Assembly: GCF_012273515.2 (NCBI RefSeq)
Contig: NZ_CP050975.2
Span: forward strand, 1,178,001 to 1,242,000
Reading direction: 5' to 3'
From: Streptomyces sp. RPA4-2
GTDB taxonomy: Bacteria > Actinomycetota > Actinomycetes > Streptomycetales > Streptomycetaceae
DNA length: 64,000 bases
The notes beneath the pieces are model-generated. The model had not been told where the DNA came from. It saw nothing but the letters and a program-made list of their open reading frames with translations, and made no database searches. Position numbers and translations under genes: made by a program. Below, in pieces: positions 52,769 through 61,147 of the stretch (position 1 is its first letter; the number at the start of each line of letters is the position of its first letter).

Positions 52769-53538
52769 GCCCGACCCTGTTCTGGCAGGTCTTCCGCCTC
52801 CAGATCCTGATGACCCTGCGGACCCCGGACACCCTCCACGTCTTCGTGACCGCGCCGCTGTACACATGCGTCTTCCTGGCCATCACCGAGCACGCCGACC
52901 GCCGGGACCTGGCGGGCTTCGCCGTGCTGGCACCGGTGCTGATGTCGCTGTGGTCGATGGCGCTGATGGCGGGCGGCGAGCTGATCGGCCACGAGCGTGA
53001 ACGGGGCACGCTGGAGGCCGTGGTGGCCACACCGGCGCGCTACTCGTCGGTGATCACGGCCCGGATCGCCGCCGTGACCGTCCTGAGCACGCTGAGTCTC
53101 GCGGAGGCCTGGCTCGTCGCCTGGGCCGGCTTCGGCGTGCTGGTGACGATCGCCCACCCCGCGCTGTTCCTCGTCGGGGTGCTGCTCACCGCGGCCGCGA
53201 TGGCTGGCACCGCGAGCTGTGTGTCGGCCCTGTTCGTGCTGGCGCCCTCGGCCCGCATCCTGCAGAACACGCTCAGCTTCCCCTTCTTCCTGCTCGGTGG
53301 CGTCCTCGTGCCCGTCGACCATCTGCCGCACTGGCTGCAGCCGGCGAGCAAGGCGGTGTTCCTGTCCTGGAGCGCGGATGTGCTGCGGGCCGCCGTCAGT
53401 CCGGGTCCGGCCCACGACGCGACCGGCGGTCTGCTGGCCGTGGTGCTGCTGGGGCTGGCGGGCTACGCCGCCGGGACGCTGCTGATCGACCGAATTCTGC
53501 GCAGGGTCCGGGTCACCGGCACCCTGGCCCGGATGTGA
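52765..53538 (+). CDS. ABC-2 type permease, subunit 1
   Basis: This 257-aa protein has six predicted helices in the ABC-2 pattern. The hydrophilic motif GHERERGTLEAVVATPARYS between helices 2 and 3 is characteristic of this permease class. It overlaps the ATPase gene by ATGA. It forms a heterodimer with the next gene for export of the mature product. Confidence 0.9.
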   Translation: MSPTLFWQVFRLQILMTLRTPDTLHVFVTAPLYTCVFLAITEHADRRDLAGFAVLAPVLMSLWSMALMAGGELIGHERERGTLEAVVATPARYSSVITARIAAVTVLSTLSLAEAWLVAWAGFGVLVTIAHPALFLVGVLLTAAAMAGTASCVSALFVLAPSARILQNTLSFPFFLLGGVLVPVDHLPHWLQPASKAVFLSWSADVLRAAVSPGPAHDATGGLLAVVLLGLAGYAAGTLLIDRILRRVRVTGTLARM

Positions 53539-53544
53539 GGCCGT

Positions 53545-54360
53545 ATGGACATCACCGTTTCCCGCGTCATCGGAGTCGGCCGGGTGGTCCGCGCGGCCGC
53601 CGCCAACGCCCTGGCCGACTTCCGCGCGACCTACACCTGGTACAGCTGGACGTTCGGCTGGCTGGGCCGGATGCTGTGCCAGGTCACGTTCTTCGCGCTG
53701 ATCGGCTCCTTCCTGGACTCCCCCGCGCAGACCCGCTATCTCGTCCTCGGCAACTCGGTGGCGACGTGTGTCATCGAGGCCATGACCGTGGTGGTGTCGA
53801 CCAGTTGGGAACGCGCCCAGGGCACCCTGGCGCTGCTGGCCGCCGCCCCCAGCGAGATGGGCTGGGTCTTCCTCGGCCGCAGCCTGCAGTGGCCGGTCAG
53901 TGGCTGCGGCACCTCACTGGTCGCGCTGTTGCTGCTGGACCCGATGTTCGGAGTGCGCTTCGCCGCGGCCCAAGTGCCGCTGCTGGTGGCGCTGGTGGTG
54001 CTGACCGCGTTCGGCACGTACTGCTTCGGCCTGTTCCTCGGCGCGTTCGTGCTCGCGGCGCCGGCCGTCCGCAACATCGTGTACAACGCCGCGTTCCTGA
54101 TCACCATGGCGATCGGCGGCGTGCAGGTGCCCACCGGCTTCTGGCCGTTCGGTGTGCGCCTGCTGGCCCAGACGCTCCCGGCCACCCACGGTGTGGCCGC
54201 GGTGCGCGCCCTCGCCGACGGCGCCGGACCGGCCGCCGTCGCGCGCCCGGCGGCGTTCGCCGCGGTGGCGGGCCTGCTGTGGCTGGCGGCCGCGCTGACC
54301 GCCTTCCGTCTGTCGGCGGAGCGGGCCCGGCGGCACGACGGATACGAGTTCGCCGTATGA
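53545..54360 (+). CDS. ABC-2 type permease, subunit 2
   Basis: This 271-aa protein has six predicted helices and the similar loop SWERAQGTLALLAAAPSEMG between helices 2 and 3. It starts 6 bp after the previous stop. Two distinct permeases and one ATPase form one exporter. An exporter inside the operon fits a secreted product. Confidence 0.9.
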   Translation: MDITVSRVIGVGRVVRAAAANALADFRATYTWYSWTFGWLGRMLCQVTFFALIGSFLDSPAQTRYLVLGNSVATCVIEAMTVVVSTSWERAQGTLALLAAAPSEMGWVFLGRSLQWPVSGCGTSLVALLLLDPMFGVRFAAAQVPLLVALVVLTAFGTYCFGLFLGAFVLAAPAVRNIVYNAAFLITMAIGGVQVPTGFWPFGVRLLAQTLPATHGVAAVRALADGAGPAAVARPAAFAAVAGLLWLAAALTAFRLSAERARRHDGYEFAV

Positions 54361-54392
54361 GCGGCAAGCCGTTCGAAGAGAAAGGGCACCCC

Positions 54393-55205
54393 ATGTCCCA
54401 CCAGGTGGCACCAGGGGAACTGAGCGTCCTGGTCGTCAAGCCGGACGGCTACCGCTCCCCTCAGGTACGTGAGTACGTCGACGTGCTCCTGGAGGCCTCA
54501 CGGTTGAGCGTCGAGCTGCGCTACGAGGTCTGCCTGGAGGACGAGGACGTCATGGACACCTGGCCCAAGTTCGCCGGGCCCAAGTACCCGATCACCGCCG
54601 AACTGCTGAGGCTGTACCTCACCAGCGGACCGTGCGAGGTCGTCGTGGTGCGCGGACCCGATGTGGTCCGGCGGTGCGTGGAGGTGCGGAGCAAGGTGCG
54701 CGCACGGTTCGGCACGTCGGCGTTCGCCAACTGCGTGCACACGCCGACCGAGCCCCACGAGATCGCCCCCAACGTGGAGAAGTATCTGGTCAGCCTGCCC
54801 ACGGGGCGGCCTTTCACCCGGCACCGGGACGAGGGCACCACCGAGGGGATCACCGGCCGGCTGGCCGCCCTGCCCCGGGCGGTTCTGCTCGGCGAGGCAC
54901 GGGCCTTCTGGAGAACCGCGCGGGACGACGGCTGGCGCGCGGCCTGGCGCCCGCGGCAGGCGGGCGGGGCGTTCGACGCGTGCCTGCTGCCCGGCGATCC
55001 GCACTCCGTCGATCACGGCATGTCGCTGATCGCGGAGGCCTTGCCCGGGTCGACCCCGCGCGAGGTGATCTCGGCCTACGTGGAGGCCGAGGTGGAGGGC
55101 TGGTCCTGTCTGCTGACCGGTACCGAGACACAGGCCGGGGACCTCGCCGGGCTCCTGGCGGCACGGGGCCTGTACACCGAGGTCCGGCCCCGGACCGCCG
55201 TCTAG
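54393..55205 (+). CDS. nucleoside-diphosphate-kinase-like protein
   Basis: This is 270 aa from the ATG at 54393, preferred because AGAAAGGG lies just before it; an upstream ATG at 54357 overlaps the permease stop and would add 12 residues. Residues about 10-140 resemble NDP kinase: LSVLVVKPDGYRSPQ at the N-terminus and FANCVHTPTEPHEIAPN in place of the N-x-V-H-G-S-D active site, so the phospho-acceptor His seems kept. The following roughly 130 residues form an extra domain I do not recognise. It probably transfers phosphate to a special substrate rather than performing housekeeping NTP synthesis. Confidence 0.72.
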   Translation: MSHQVAPGELSVLVVKPDGYRSPQVREYVDVLLEASRLSVELRYEVCLEDEDVMDTWPKFAGPKYPITAELLRLYLTSGPCEVVVVRGPDVVRRCVEVRSKVRARFGTSAFANCVHTPTEPHEIAPNVEKYLVSLPTGRPFTRHRDEGTTEGITGRLAALPRAVLLGEARAFWRTARDDGWRAAWRPRQAGGAFDACLLPGDPHSVDHGMSLIAEALPGSTPREVISAYVEAEVEGWSCLLTGTETQAGDLAGLLAARGLYTEVRPRTAV

Positions 55206-55246
55206 ACCGTGTCCGGCCCCGGACCGCCGTCTAGACCGTGTCCGGC
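55182..55246. repeat. 29-bp tandem repeat, two full copies and a partial one
   Basis: The unit starting GTCCGGCCCCGG at 55182 is repeated at 55211 and begins again at 55240. It contains TCTAGA and the TAG stop of the upstream gene, so the duplication lies exactly at the 3' end of that gene and does not change the protein. Confidence 0.85.
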
Positions 55247-55417
55247 CGCTCCCGTCGGGCGGCCGGTGTCCGGTGCGGCGCCTCGCCGCGCAGGGTCGGA
55301 CACGAACCGGGCCGGCCTCCCCGGCTGCCGTACGGCCCTGCCGCCACGTTCCCACACGCCGCCGCCCCTGCGGCCCCGCGCCCCACCGCCGCCCGCTTCC
55401 GCGCCGAAGAGCGTCAA

Positions 55418-56746
55418 ATGAGCTTGGAGAGCCCCCGTATGCCGCTGCCCCCTCATCTCGTAGCCCCGGACCTCGTGCCCGAGCAACAGGCCGACAACGC
55501 CAGTGCCGTCTACTATCCGGTCTCCGACACCCGGATGGTGGCCGGGGAGGGCATCCACCTGTACGACTCCGACGGCCGCGGCTACATCGACTGCGCGTCC
55601 GCGACGTTCAATCTCAGTCTCGGCTACCGCCATCCCGCCGTGATCCAGGCCATCAAGGACCAGGCCGACCAGCTCATCCACGTGACGTCGGGTTTCCAGA
55701 CCGCCCCCATCAACGCCCTCGCCCACCGCCTGGTGCAACTGGCCCCCAAGACCATCAGCAAGGCCCATCTGAAGGTGGACGGCGGCTCCGCCGCGAACGA
55801 GGGCGCCGTGAAGATGGCGCAGCGGATCACCGGCCGCAGGGACGTCATCACCCTGTTCCGCAGTCATGTCGGACAGACGGTGATGATGGCCAGCCTGTCG
55901 GGCAACGCCTTCCGCAAGCAGCCGCTGGCGCAGCTCTACCACGGTGGCCTCCAGGTGCCGGACCCGTACTGCATGCGCTGCTTCTACGGCCAGGACCCGC
56001 GCTCGTGCGGGCTGATGTGCGTCGACCGCATCAACGACTTCCTGGAGTTCGCCAGCAGCGGCAGCGTGGCGGCGGTGCTCGTGGAACCCATCTCGGGCAA
56101 CGGCGGCAACATCGTGCCGCCGGACGGGTACTTCGCCGCGCTGCGCGAGCTGTGCGACACCCACGGCATGAAGCTGATCTTCGACGAGGTGCAGACGGGC
56201 ATCGGCCGCACCGGGCGCATGTTCGCCGCCGAGCACTTCAGTGTCGACCCGGACGCCATCACCGTCGCCAAGGGGCTCGGCGGCTCCGGCGCCCAGGTCG
56301 CGGCCATCCTGACCAGCGACGAGCTGGCCGGTCTGCCGACCAACGACCACTCCTTCACCTACGGCGCCAACCTGCTGGCCGCCGCCGCGGCGCTGGCGAC
56401 CCTGGACGTCATCGACGACCCGGACTTCCTGGCCAACGTCCGTGCGACGGGCGCGCACATCCTGGGCCGGCTGGAGGCCCTGCGCAGCACCCATCCGCAC
56501 ATCGCGGACGTGCGCGGAGTGGGTCTGATGATCGGTGTCGAGATCGTCGACGAGGCACGCCGTCCGAGTGCCGCGCTGACCAACCGGCTGGCCGAACGCG
56601 CCCTGGACCACGGGCTGGTCATCCGGACCTCTCGCTACGGACACGGCAACGTCCTCAAGATCCGTCCGCCGCTCGTCCTGACCCTCGAAGAGGCCGACGT
56701 CATCTGCGACCGGTTCACCGAACTGCTGCTGGCGGAGGGAATATGA
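55418..56746 (+). CDS. class III PLP-dependent aminotransferase
   Basis: This is 442 aa from the ATG at 55418; an ATG at 55439 with GGAGAG upstream is also possible. It has the omega-aminotransferase fold: DGGSAANEGAVKMAQ, LIFDEVQTGIGRTG with the PLP Asp, and ITVAKGLGGSG with the Schiff-base lysine. A four-Cys insertion (CMRCFYGQDPRSCGLMC) is known from some members. It could convert an amine on lysine, ornithine or diaminobutyrate to an aldehyde or the reverse. As four of the peptide's last nine residues are Lys, oxidation of a lysine amine is one idea, but a small-molecule substrate is equally possible. Confidence 0.9.
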   Translation: MSLESPRMPLPPHLVAPDLVPEQQADNASAVYYPVSDTRMVAGEGIHLYDSDGRGYIDCASATFNLSLGYRHPAVIQAIKDQADQLIHVTSGFQTAPINALAHRLVQLAPKTISKAHLKVDGGSAANEGAVKMAQRITGRRDVITLFRSHVGQTVMMASLSGNAFRKQPLAQLYHGGLQVPDPYCMRCFYGQDPRSCGLMCVDRINDFLEFASSGSVAAVLVEPISGNGGNIVPPDGYFAALRELCDTHGMKLIFDEVQTGIGRTGRMFAAEHFSVDPDAITVAKGLGGSGAQVAAILTSDELAGLPTNDHSFTYGANLLAAAAALATLDVIDDPDFLANVRATGAHILGRLEALRSTHPHIADVRGVGLMIGVEIVDEARRPSAALTNRLAERALDHGLVIRTSRYGHGNVLKIRPPLVLTLEEADVICDRFTELLLAEGI

Positions 56747-57996
56747 CGGGCCGTCAGCCGACGCTCGCCGCGGCGACGCGGCCTACCCTGGACAGCGACA
56801 TCGCCTTCATCGGCGGCGGCTTCCGCACCACCACCTTCCTCGCCTCGGCCCATGCCCTCCTGCTGCGGCGCGTCCGCGTGTACGAGCGCGGCACCACGAT
56901 GGGCCCCGGAGGCTTCGCCCGCTACGGCATCACCACCACCTCGATCGGCTCCCGCTTCTTCAAACACCTCGACCTGAGCGGCCCCTTCGTGCCCCGGGGC
57001 CGATCCTCCGCGCTGACGGACGTCGCCCGCGCCGAGCAGCCGGTCGCCATGGACCGGCTGGCCACCGCTTTGACCACGCTCGGACGTACGCTCCAGGACG
57101 CCCTCGGCGCGGACGGAGTGCGGCTGGGCAGCACGGTCGTCGCGGTGCACGCCGACCGCGACCGGCACCGGGTGGACGTCCGGCTCGCCGACGGCAGCAC
57201 GGAGTCCGGCCGGCACGCGGTACTCGCCACCGGCCGGACCGAGCGCGCGCACCCGGAACTCGCCTGCTGGCGGCCGAAGGTGCTGCTGTCCGGCACCGTG
57301 ATCTCCACGGCCCACCGGTCCGAGACCAAGGACCGGCTGCTCGCGGCGGGCGGGCGTCCGGTCGTCGTGGCGGGCAGTTCGCACAGCGCGATGTCCGCCC
57401 TGCAGATCCTGCTCGACCTGCGCGCCGAACTGCGCGCCGAACACCCCGGGGCACCGCTGCCCTCCGTCCAGGTCGTCCGCCGCGGGCCGGCCCGGCTCAT
57501 GTACGACAGCGCGGACCTCGCCCGGTGCGGTCAAGTACCGGGCCGGGAGAGGCCGTTCGATCCCGCCTCCGACGTCTGCCCGACGACCGGCATCGTCTAC
57601 CGCGACTCGGGTCTGCGCCATCGGTCACGGGCCCTGTACTGCGCTCTGTGGGCGGGCGAGCTGCCCGGCGCGACGCTCGTGGACGCCCCCGTCCTCGCCG
57701 TCGCGGCCGACCGGTTCGAGGAGGCCGCACTGGTCGTCCAGGCCCTCGGCTATCACGGGCAGGCTCCGGACCTGTACGTCGACGGTGTGCTGGTGCGGCC
57801 CGGCGACTCACCCGACCGGCTCCTCGCGGACGACGACGGGGCGCTCCTGGTCAACGGGGTCGCGCATCCCCTGCTGTCCGTGCTCCGGGTGGAGCCCACC
57901 CCGCTCGACCGGCGCGACAACACCGCCTACGCGAGCGACCTCTACCAGCGGCTGGCCGAACGTCTGGCCGCACAGTTCGTGGAGGCGGGCGCATGA
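56743..57996 (+). CDS. FAD-dependent oxidoreductase, possibly N-hydroxylase-like
   Basis: This is 417 aa, overlapping the aminotransferase by ATGA. The N-terminal dinucleotide motif is variant (IAFIGGGFRTTTFLA). A second site, VVVAGSSHSAMSALQILLDL, recalls the NADPH motif of lysine/ornithine N-monooxygenases. ATGRTERAHPEL follows the usual FAD-binding ATG. It belongs to the two-dinucleotide-domain flavoproteins but not to a family I can name. With the aminotransferase next to it, amine or amino-acid oxidation is likely. Confidence 0.72.
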   Translation: MTGRQPTLAAATRPTLDSDIAFIGGGFRTTTFLASAHALLLRRVRVYERGTTMGPGGFARYGITTTSIGSRFFKHLDLSGPFVPRGRSSALTDVARAEQPVAMDRLATALTTLGRTLQDALGADGVRLGSTVVAVHADRDRHRVDVRLADGSTESGRHAVLATGRTERAHPELACWRPKVLLSGTVISTAHRSETKDRLLAAGGRPVVVAGSSHSAMSALQILLDLRAELRAEHPGAPLPSVQVVRRGPARLMYDSADLARCGQVPGRERPFDPASDVCPTTGIVYRDSGLRHRSRALYCALWAGELPGATLVDAPVLAVAADRFEEAALVVQALGYHGQAPDLYVDGVLVRPGDSPDRLLADDDGALLVNGVAHPLLSVLRVEPTPLDRRDNTAYASDLYQRLAERLAAQFVEAGA

Positions 57997-59321
57997 GCGA
58001 CGAACCCGTCCTCGACGCGCTGGCCGCCTTGCTGGTCCGGCGACGGACCACCGACGGGCGACCGTACGTGGTCGGAGTCACCGGAGTCGACACCGCGGGC
58101 AAGTCCCGGATGGCCGAACGGCTGCGTACCGTGCTGCACGCACGGGGCGTGCCCGTCGCCGTGGTGCACGTGGACGACTTCCACCGCCCCCGCGCGGAAC
58201 GGTACGACTCCACGCTGCCGGCGCCTCGTCAGTACTACGAGCTCAGCATCGACTTCGCCCGCCTCGTCGCCGAAGTGCTCGCTCCCTTACGGACGGACGG
58301 CGTGCTCCACCGCTCCGTCGCCGCCCTCGACCTCCCCTCCGACGAGTGGCGAACGGTCCGTCACGACATCGGTCCCGGCACCGTGGTGATCCTGGAGGGC
58401 GTCTTCCTCTACCGCGCGGAGGTCCGCCCGTATGTCGACCTCTTCGTCCACCTGGACGTCGGCGAGGACACGGTGCTGGAGAGAGCCCGGCAGCGCGACC
58501 TGCCCACCCAGGGTGCGGAGGTCATGCGCAAGTACGCCGACAAGTACCTGCCCGCCCAGCGGGCCTATCTGGAGGAGCACCCGCCGCGGGAGCTGGCGCA
58601 TGTCGTGATCGACAACTCCCGCTGGGAGGAGCCCGTCGTCCGGGTCTGGCCGGGCCGGTCCCGAGCCGTGCTGTTCGACCTGTGGAAGACGCTGGTCCCT
58701 CTGCCCGAGGAGTTGAAGCGGCGCACCTTCGAGGCCACCGCCGCGGCGCTCGGGCAGCACCCGGGGGACCTGGCCGACGTGTGGAAGCGCACCAGGGAAA
58801 AGCGTGAGACCGGCCCGTTCGCGGCGTATCTGGACTGGCTCCGCGACGAGGTGGCGGGCGCCTGGTCCCCGGCCCAGGCGGAGGAGGCGGCGGCGACCCG
58901 GCGACGGCTGCACGGTGAGGCCTTCGCCACTCCCCTGCCGGGCGCGGTCGAGGCGGTGGCAGCGGCCGGACGGCTCGGGCTGCGGACCGCGCTGGTCTCC
59001 AACTGCGCTTCCGACGTACGGGAGATGGTGCGGGGGTCCGCGTTCGCCGGACGCTTCGACGAACTGCTGCTGTCCGCGGAGACCGGCGTGATGAAACCCG
59101 ACCCGGAGTTGTTCCGCACGGCCGCCGTCCGGCTCGGTGTGCCGCCGGAGGCCTGTCTCTTCGTCGGCGACGGCACCGACGGCGAACTGGACGGGGCCGT
59201 CGCGGCCGGCATGACCGCCGTCCTGGTCGAGTGCGGCGAGCCACGCTCCTGGACCGGGCCCCGGATCGCCTCCCTGCCCGAACTGACCGACCTTCTCATC
59301 ACCGACCTCGCCAAGGGGTGA
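57993..59321 (+). CDS. P-loop kinase (uridine-kinase-like) fused to a HAD phosphatase
   Basis: This is 442 aa, overlapping the previous stop by ATGA. Residues 1-215 form a nucleoside/phosphoribulokinase-type kinase: Walker A GVTGVDTAGKS at 28-38, VVHVDDFHRPR and VVILEGVFLYR. From about residue 222 a HAD domain starts: VLFDLWKTL (DxWxT version of motif I), ALVSNCASDV, GVMKPDPELF and FVGDGTDGELD. A single protein that can phosphorylate and dephosphorylate suggests processing of one metabolite through a phosphorylated intermediate, or switching. I know of no named family with this architecture. Confidence 0.85.
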   Translation: MSDEPVLDALAALLVRRRTTDGRPYVVGVTGVDTAGKSRMAERLRTVLHARGVPVAVVHVDDFHRPRAERYDSTLPAPRQYYELSIDFARLVAEVLAPLRTDGVLHRSVAALDLPSDEWRTVRHDIGPGTVVILEGVFLYRAEVRPYVDLFVHLDVGEDTVLERARQRDLPTQGAEVMRKYADKYLPAQRAYLEEHPPRELAHVVIDNSRWEEPVVRVWPGRSRAVLFDLWKTLVPLPEELKRRTFEATAAALGQHPGDLADVWKRTREKRETGPFAAYLDWLRDEVAGAWSPAQAEEAAATRRRLHGEAFATPLPGAVEAVAAAGRLGLRTALVSNCASDVREMVRGSAFAGRFDELLLSAETGVMKPDPELFRTAAVRLGVPPEACLFVGDGTDGELDGAVAAGMTAVLVECGEPRSWTGPRIASLPELTDLLITDLAKG

Positions 59322-59330
59322 CCCGCTGCC

Positions 59331-60902
59331 ATGCACATCCACCACAAGGTCCTGCTCGTTCCCATGCAGCCGACTCCCAACGGCCGACTGCACATCGGCC
59401 ATGGCGGCGGCACCTACCTCCGGGCCGACGTCATCGCCCGCGCGCTGCGCGCCCAGGGCCACGAGGTCGCGGTCGTCACCGGCAGCGACGTGTACGAGGA
59501 CTGGGTGGTGGCCGCCGCCCACCGCGAAGGCCGTTCTCCCGAGGAGACGTACCGCGACCACCACACAGGGATCGCCCGCGATCTCTCCCGCCTCTCCATC
59601 GGGCTGGACGCCTGGATCGACCCTGCGGGGCAGACCCACCGGGACGCCTACCGGCAGCTCCACGAGGACGTCCTGACCCGGCTGCGGGCGACCGGAGCCG
59701 CCCGTACGGAGGACGAGCGCATCCCGTACGCGCAGGACACCGGCCGAGCACTGGTCGGCCCGTGGATCGCGGGCGAGTGCCCCCACTGCGGGCGCCCGTG
59801 CGGCGGCAGCACCTGCACCTACTGCGGGGAGTACTTCGTACCCGAGCAGTTGGTCCGCGCCCGTTCCCGGGTCGGTGACAGCCCGGTCGAGTGGCGTACC
59901 GAGCGGAACTGGTTCGCGACGGCCGACGATCCGCGGGCCATCGCCGACCGGCACCGCGCCGCGGGTCTGCGGCCGGTGTTCCTCGCGCCGCTGCTGCGCG
60001 CCCTGGACCAGCACGGCGGCCGCGTCCGGCTGACCGGCCAGGGCGACTGGGGCATCCGCGGCACGACCCTGCCGGCCGGCAAGGTGATCAGCAACGGCTA
60101 CTTCCTGTACAGCGTCTACTGCGGCGAGGTGCACCGGGCGCTGACCGGGGCCGCGGTCAATCCCTTCACACCCGGCAGCGGTGTCACCACCGTCGGCCTG
60201 TTCGGCAGCGACAACTCCACCCCCGGACTGCTGGTCCCTGACGTGATCGCCCAGGGATCACAGGGAACCCTGGCGCCGTTCGACGCCACCGTCGTCAATG
60301 GCATGCTGCATTTCGAGGGCCACAAGTGCTCCACCAGCAAGCGTCACGGCATCTGGCTCTCCGAGTTGCTGGAGGGCACGTCCGTCTCCGCCGACGAGCT
60401 GCGCTACGCCCTGCTGCACGCGCCCCTCGACCACGGCCCGGCGGACATCGACCTCCGGACGCTCACCCACCACATCGATGCCCTGCGCACGTGGCGGGCC
60501 ACGGTGCTGCGCCCCGCCCTCGACCGGCTGCGCGAACGGCCGCGCCCCGTGTGGCGGCCCGATCCGGCGCTCAAGGCCGCGGCCGACCAGTACGCGCTGC
60601 TCACCCCCTACGCCCCGGACCTGACGCGCGCCGTGACGGCTTTCGACGAATGGATCGGCAGTCCCCTCGAACCGGACGCGGGGTGGCTGGTGGGCGTGGC
60701 CCTGCTCGGCCGGCCGCTGCTTCCGGAACTGGCCGGCCACGTCTGGGCCCGACTGGGCCTTCCCGGCGAGCCCGGCCTGCGCCGAGCGGCACACCTCGAA
60801 CCGCTGCCACCGCGGTCCCCGGCCGCCGCAGCGGGCCCGCTCCCCGGCCCGCTCACCCCGGCGAGCCTGCGGCAGTACGTGCACCTCCAGGAACCGGAGT
60901 GA
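59331..60902 (+). CDS. stand-alone methionyl-tRNA-synthetase-like class I enzyme
   Basis: This is 523 aa. The class I signature PTPNGRLHIGHGGG (HIGH at 21-24), a zinc knuckle of four Cys (CPHCGRPCGGSTCTYC, near 148-163), TGQGDWGI and a KMSKS-like loop reading KCSTSKR near residue 332 are present. The C-terminal part is short, with only about 180 residues after KCSTSKR. The housekeeping MetRS should be elsewhere, so this paralogue probably activates an amino acid (or peptide) for the pathway. It may do so without tRNA, or charge a tRNA used by the acyltransferase-like protein. It ends the operon. Confidence 0.85.
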   Translation: MHIHHKVLLVPMQPTPNGRLHIGHGGGTYLRADVIARALRAQGHEVAVVTGSDVYEDWVVAAAHREGRSPEETYRDHHTGIARDLSRLSIGLDAWIDPAGQTHRDAYRQLHEDVLTRLRATGAARTEDERIPYAQDTGRALVGPWIAGECPHCGRPCGGSTCTYCGEYFVPEQLVRARSRVGDSPVEWRTERNWFATADDPRAIADRHRAAGLRPVFLAPLLRALDQHGGRVRLTGQGDWGIRGTTLPAGKVISNGYFLYSVYCGEVHRALTGAAVNPFTPGSGVTTVGLFGSDNSTPGLLVPDVIAQGSQGTLAPFDATVVNGMLHFEGHKCSTSKRHGIWLSELLEGTSVSADELRYALLHAPLDHGPADIDLRTLTHHIDALRTWRATVLRPALDRLRERPRPVWRPDPALKAAADQYALLTPYAPDLTRAVTAFDEWIGSPLEPDAGWLVGVALLGRPLLPELAGHVWARLGLPGEPGLRRAAHLEPLPPRSPAAAAGPLPGPLTPASLRQYVHLQEPE

Positions 60903-61147
60903 GGGAAGCAGCGGGTGTGACCCGGGGACAGGGGCGCCGAGTCACTCTCGTCGGTGGCGGGCAGAGACGAACGCGCCGGAGGTCAGGTACGTGCGGGCGC
61001 GGCGCGTGCGGCCGTCATGGATTCATGAGCGGCCACGCGCGGTTCCTCCGAGGACCGGTGGGAGTCAGGGCGCATCGGCCACCATCGGGCGCGTCATGCC
61101 GACCATCATGCGGCGAGCAGCCGTGCCGTGTCGGGAACAATGGGCTC

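Noticed and set aside
55273..57996. A plus-strand frame of 907 codons ending with the FAD oxidoreductase
   Set aside because: Only its last 417 codons, from the ATG at 56743, are real. The earlier part is out of frame with the aminotransferase and is not a fusion.
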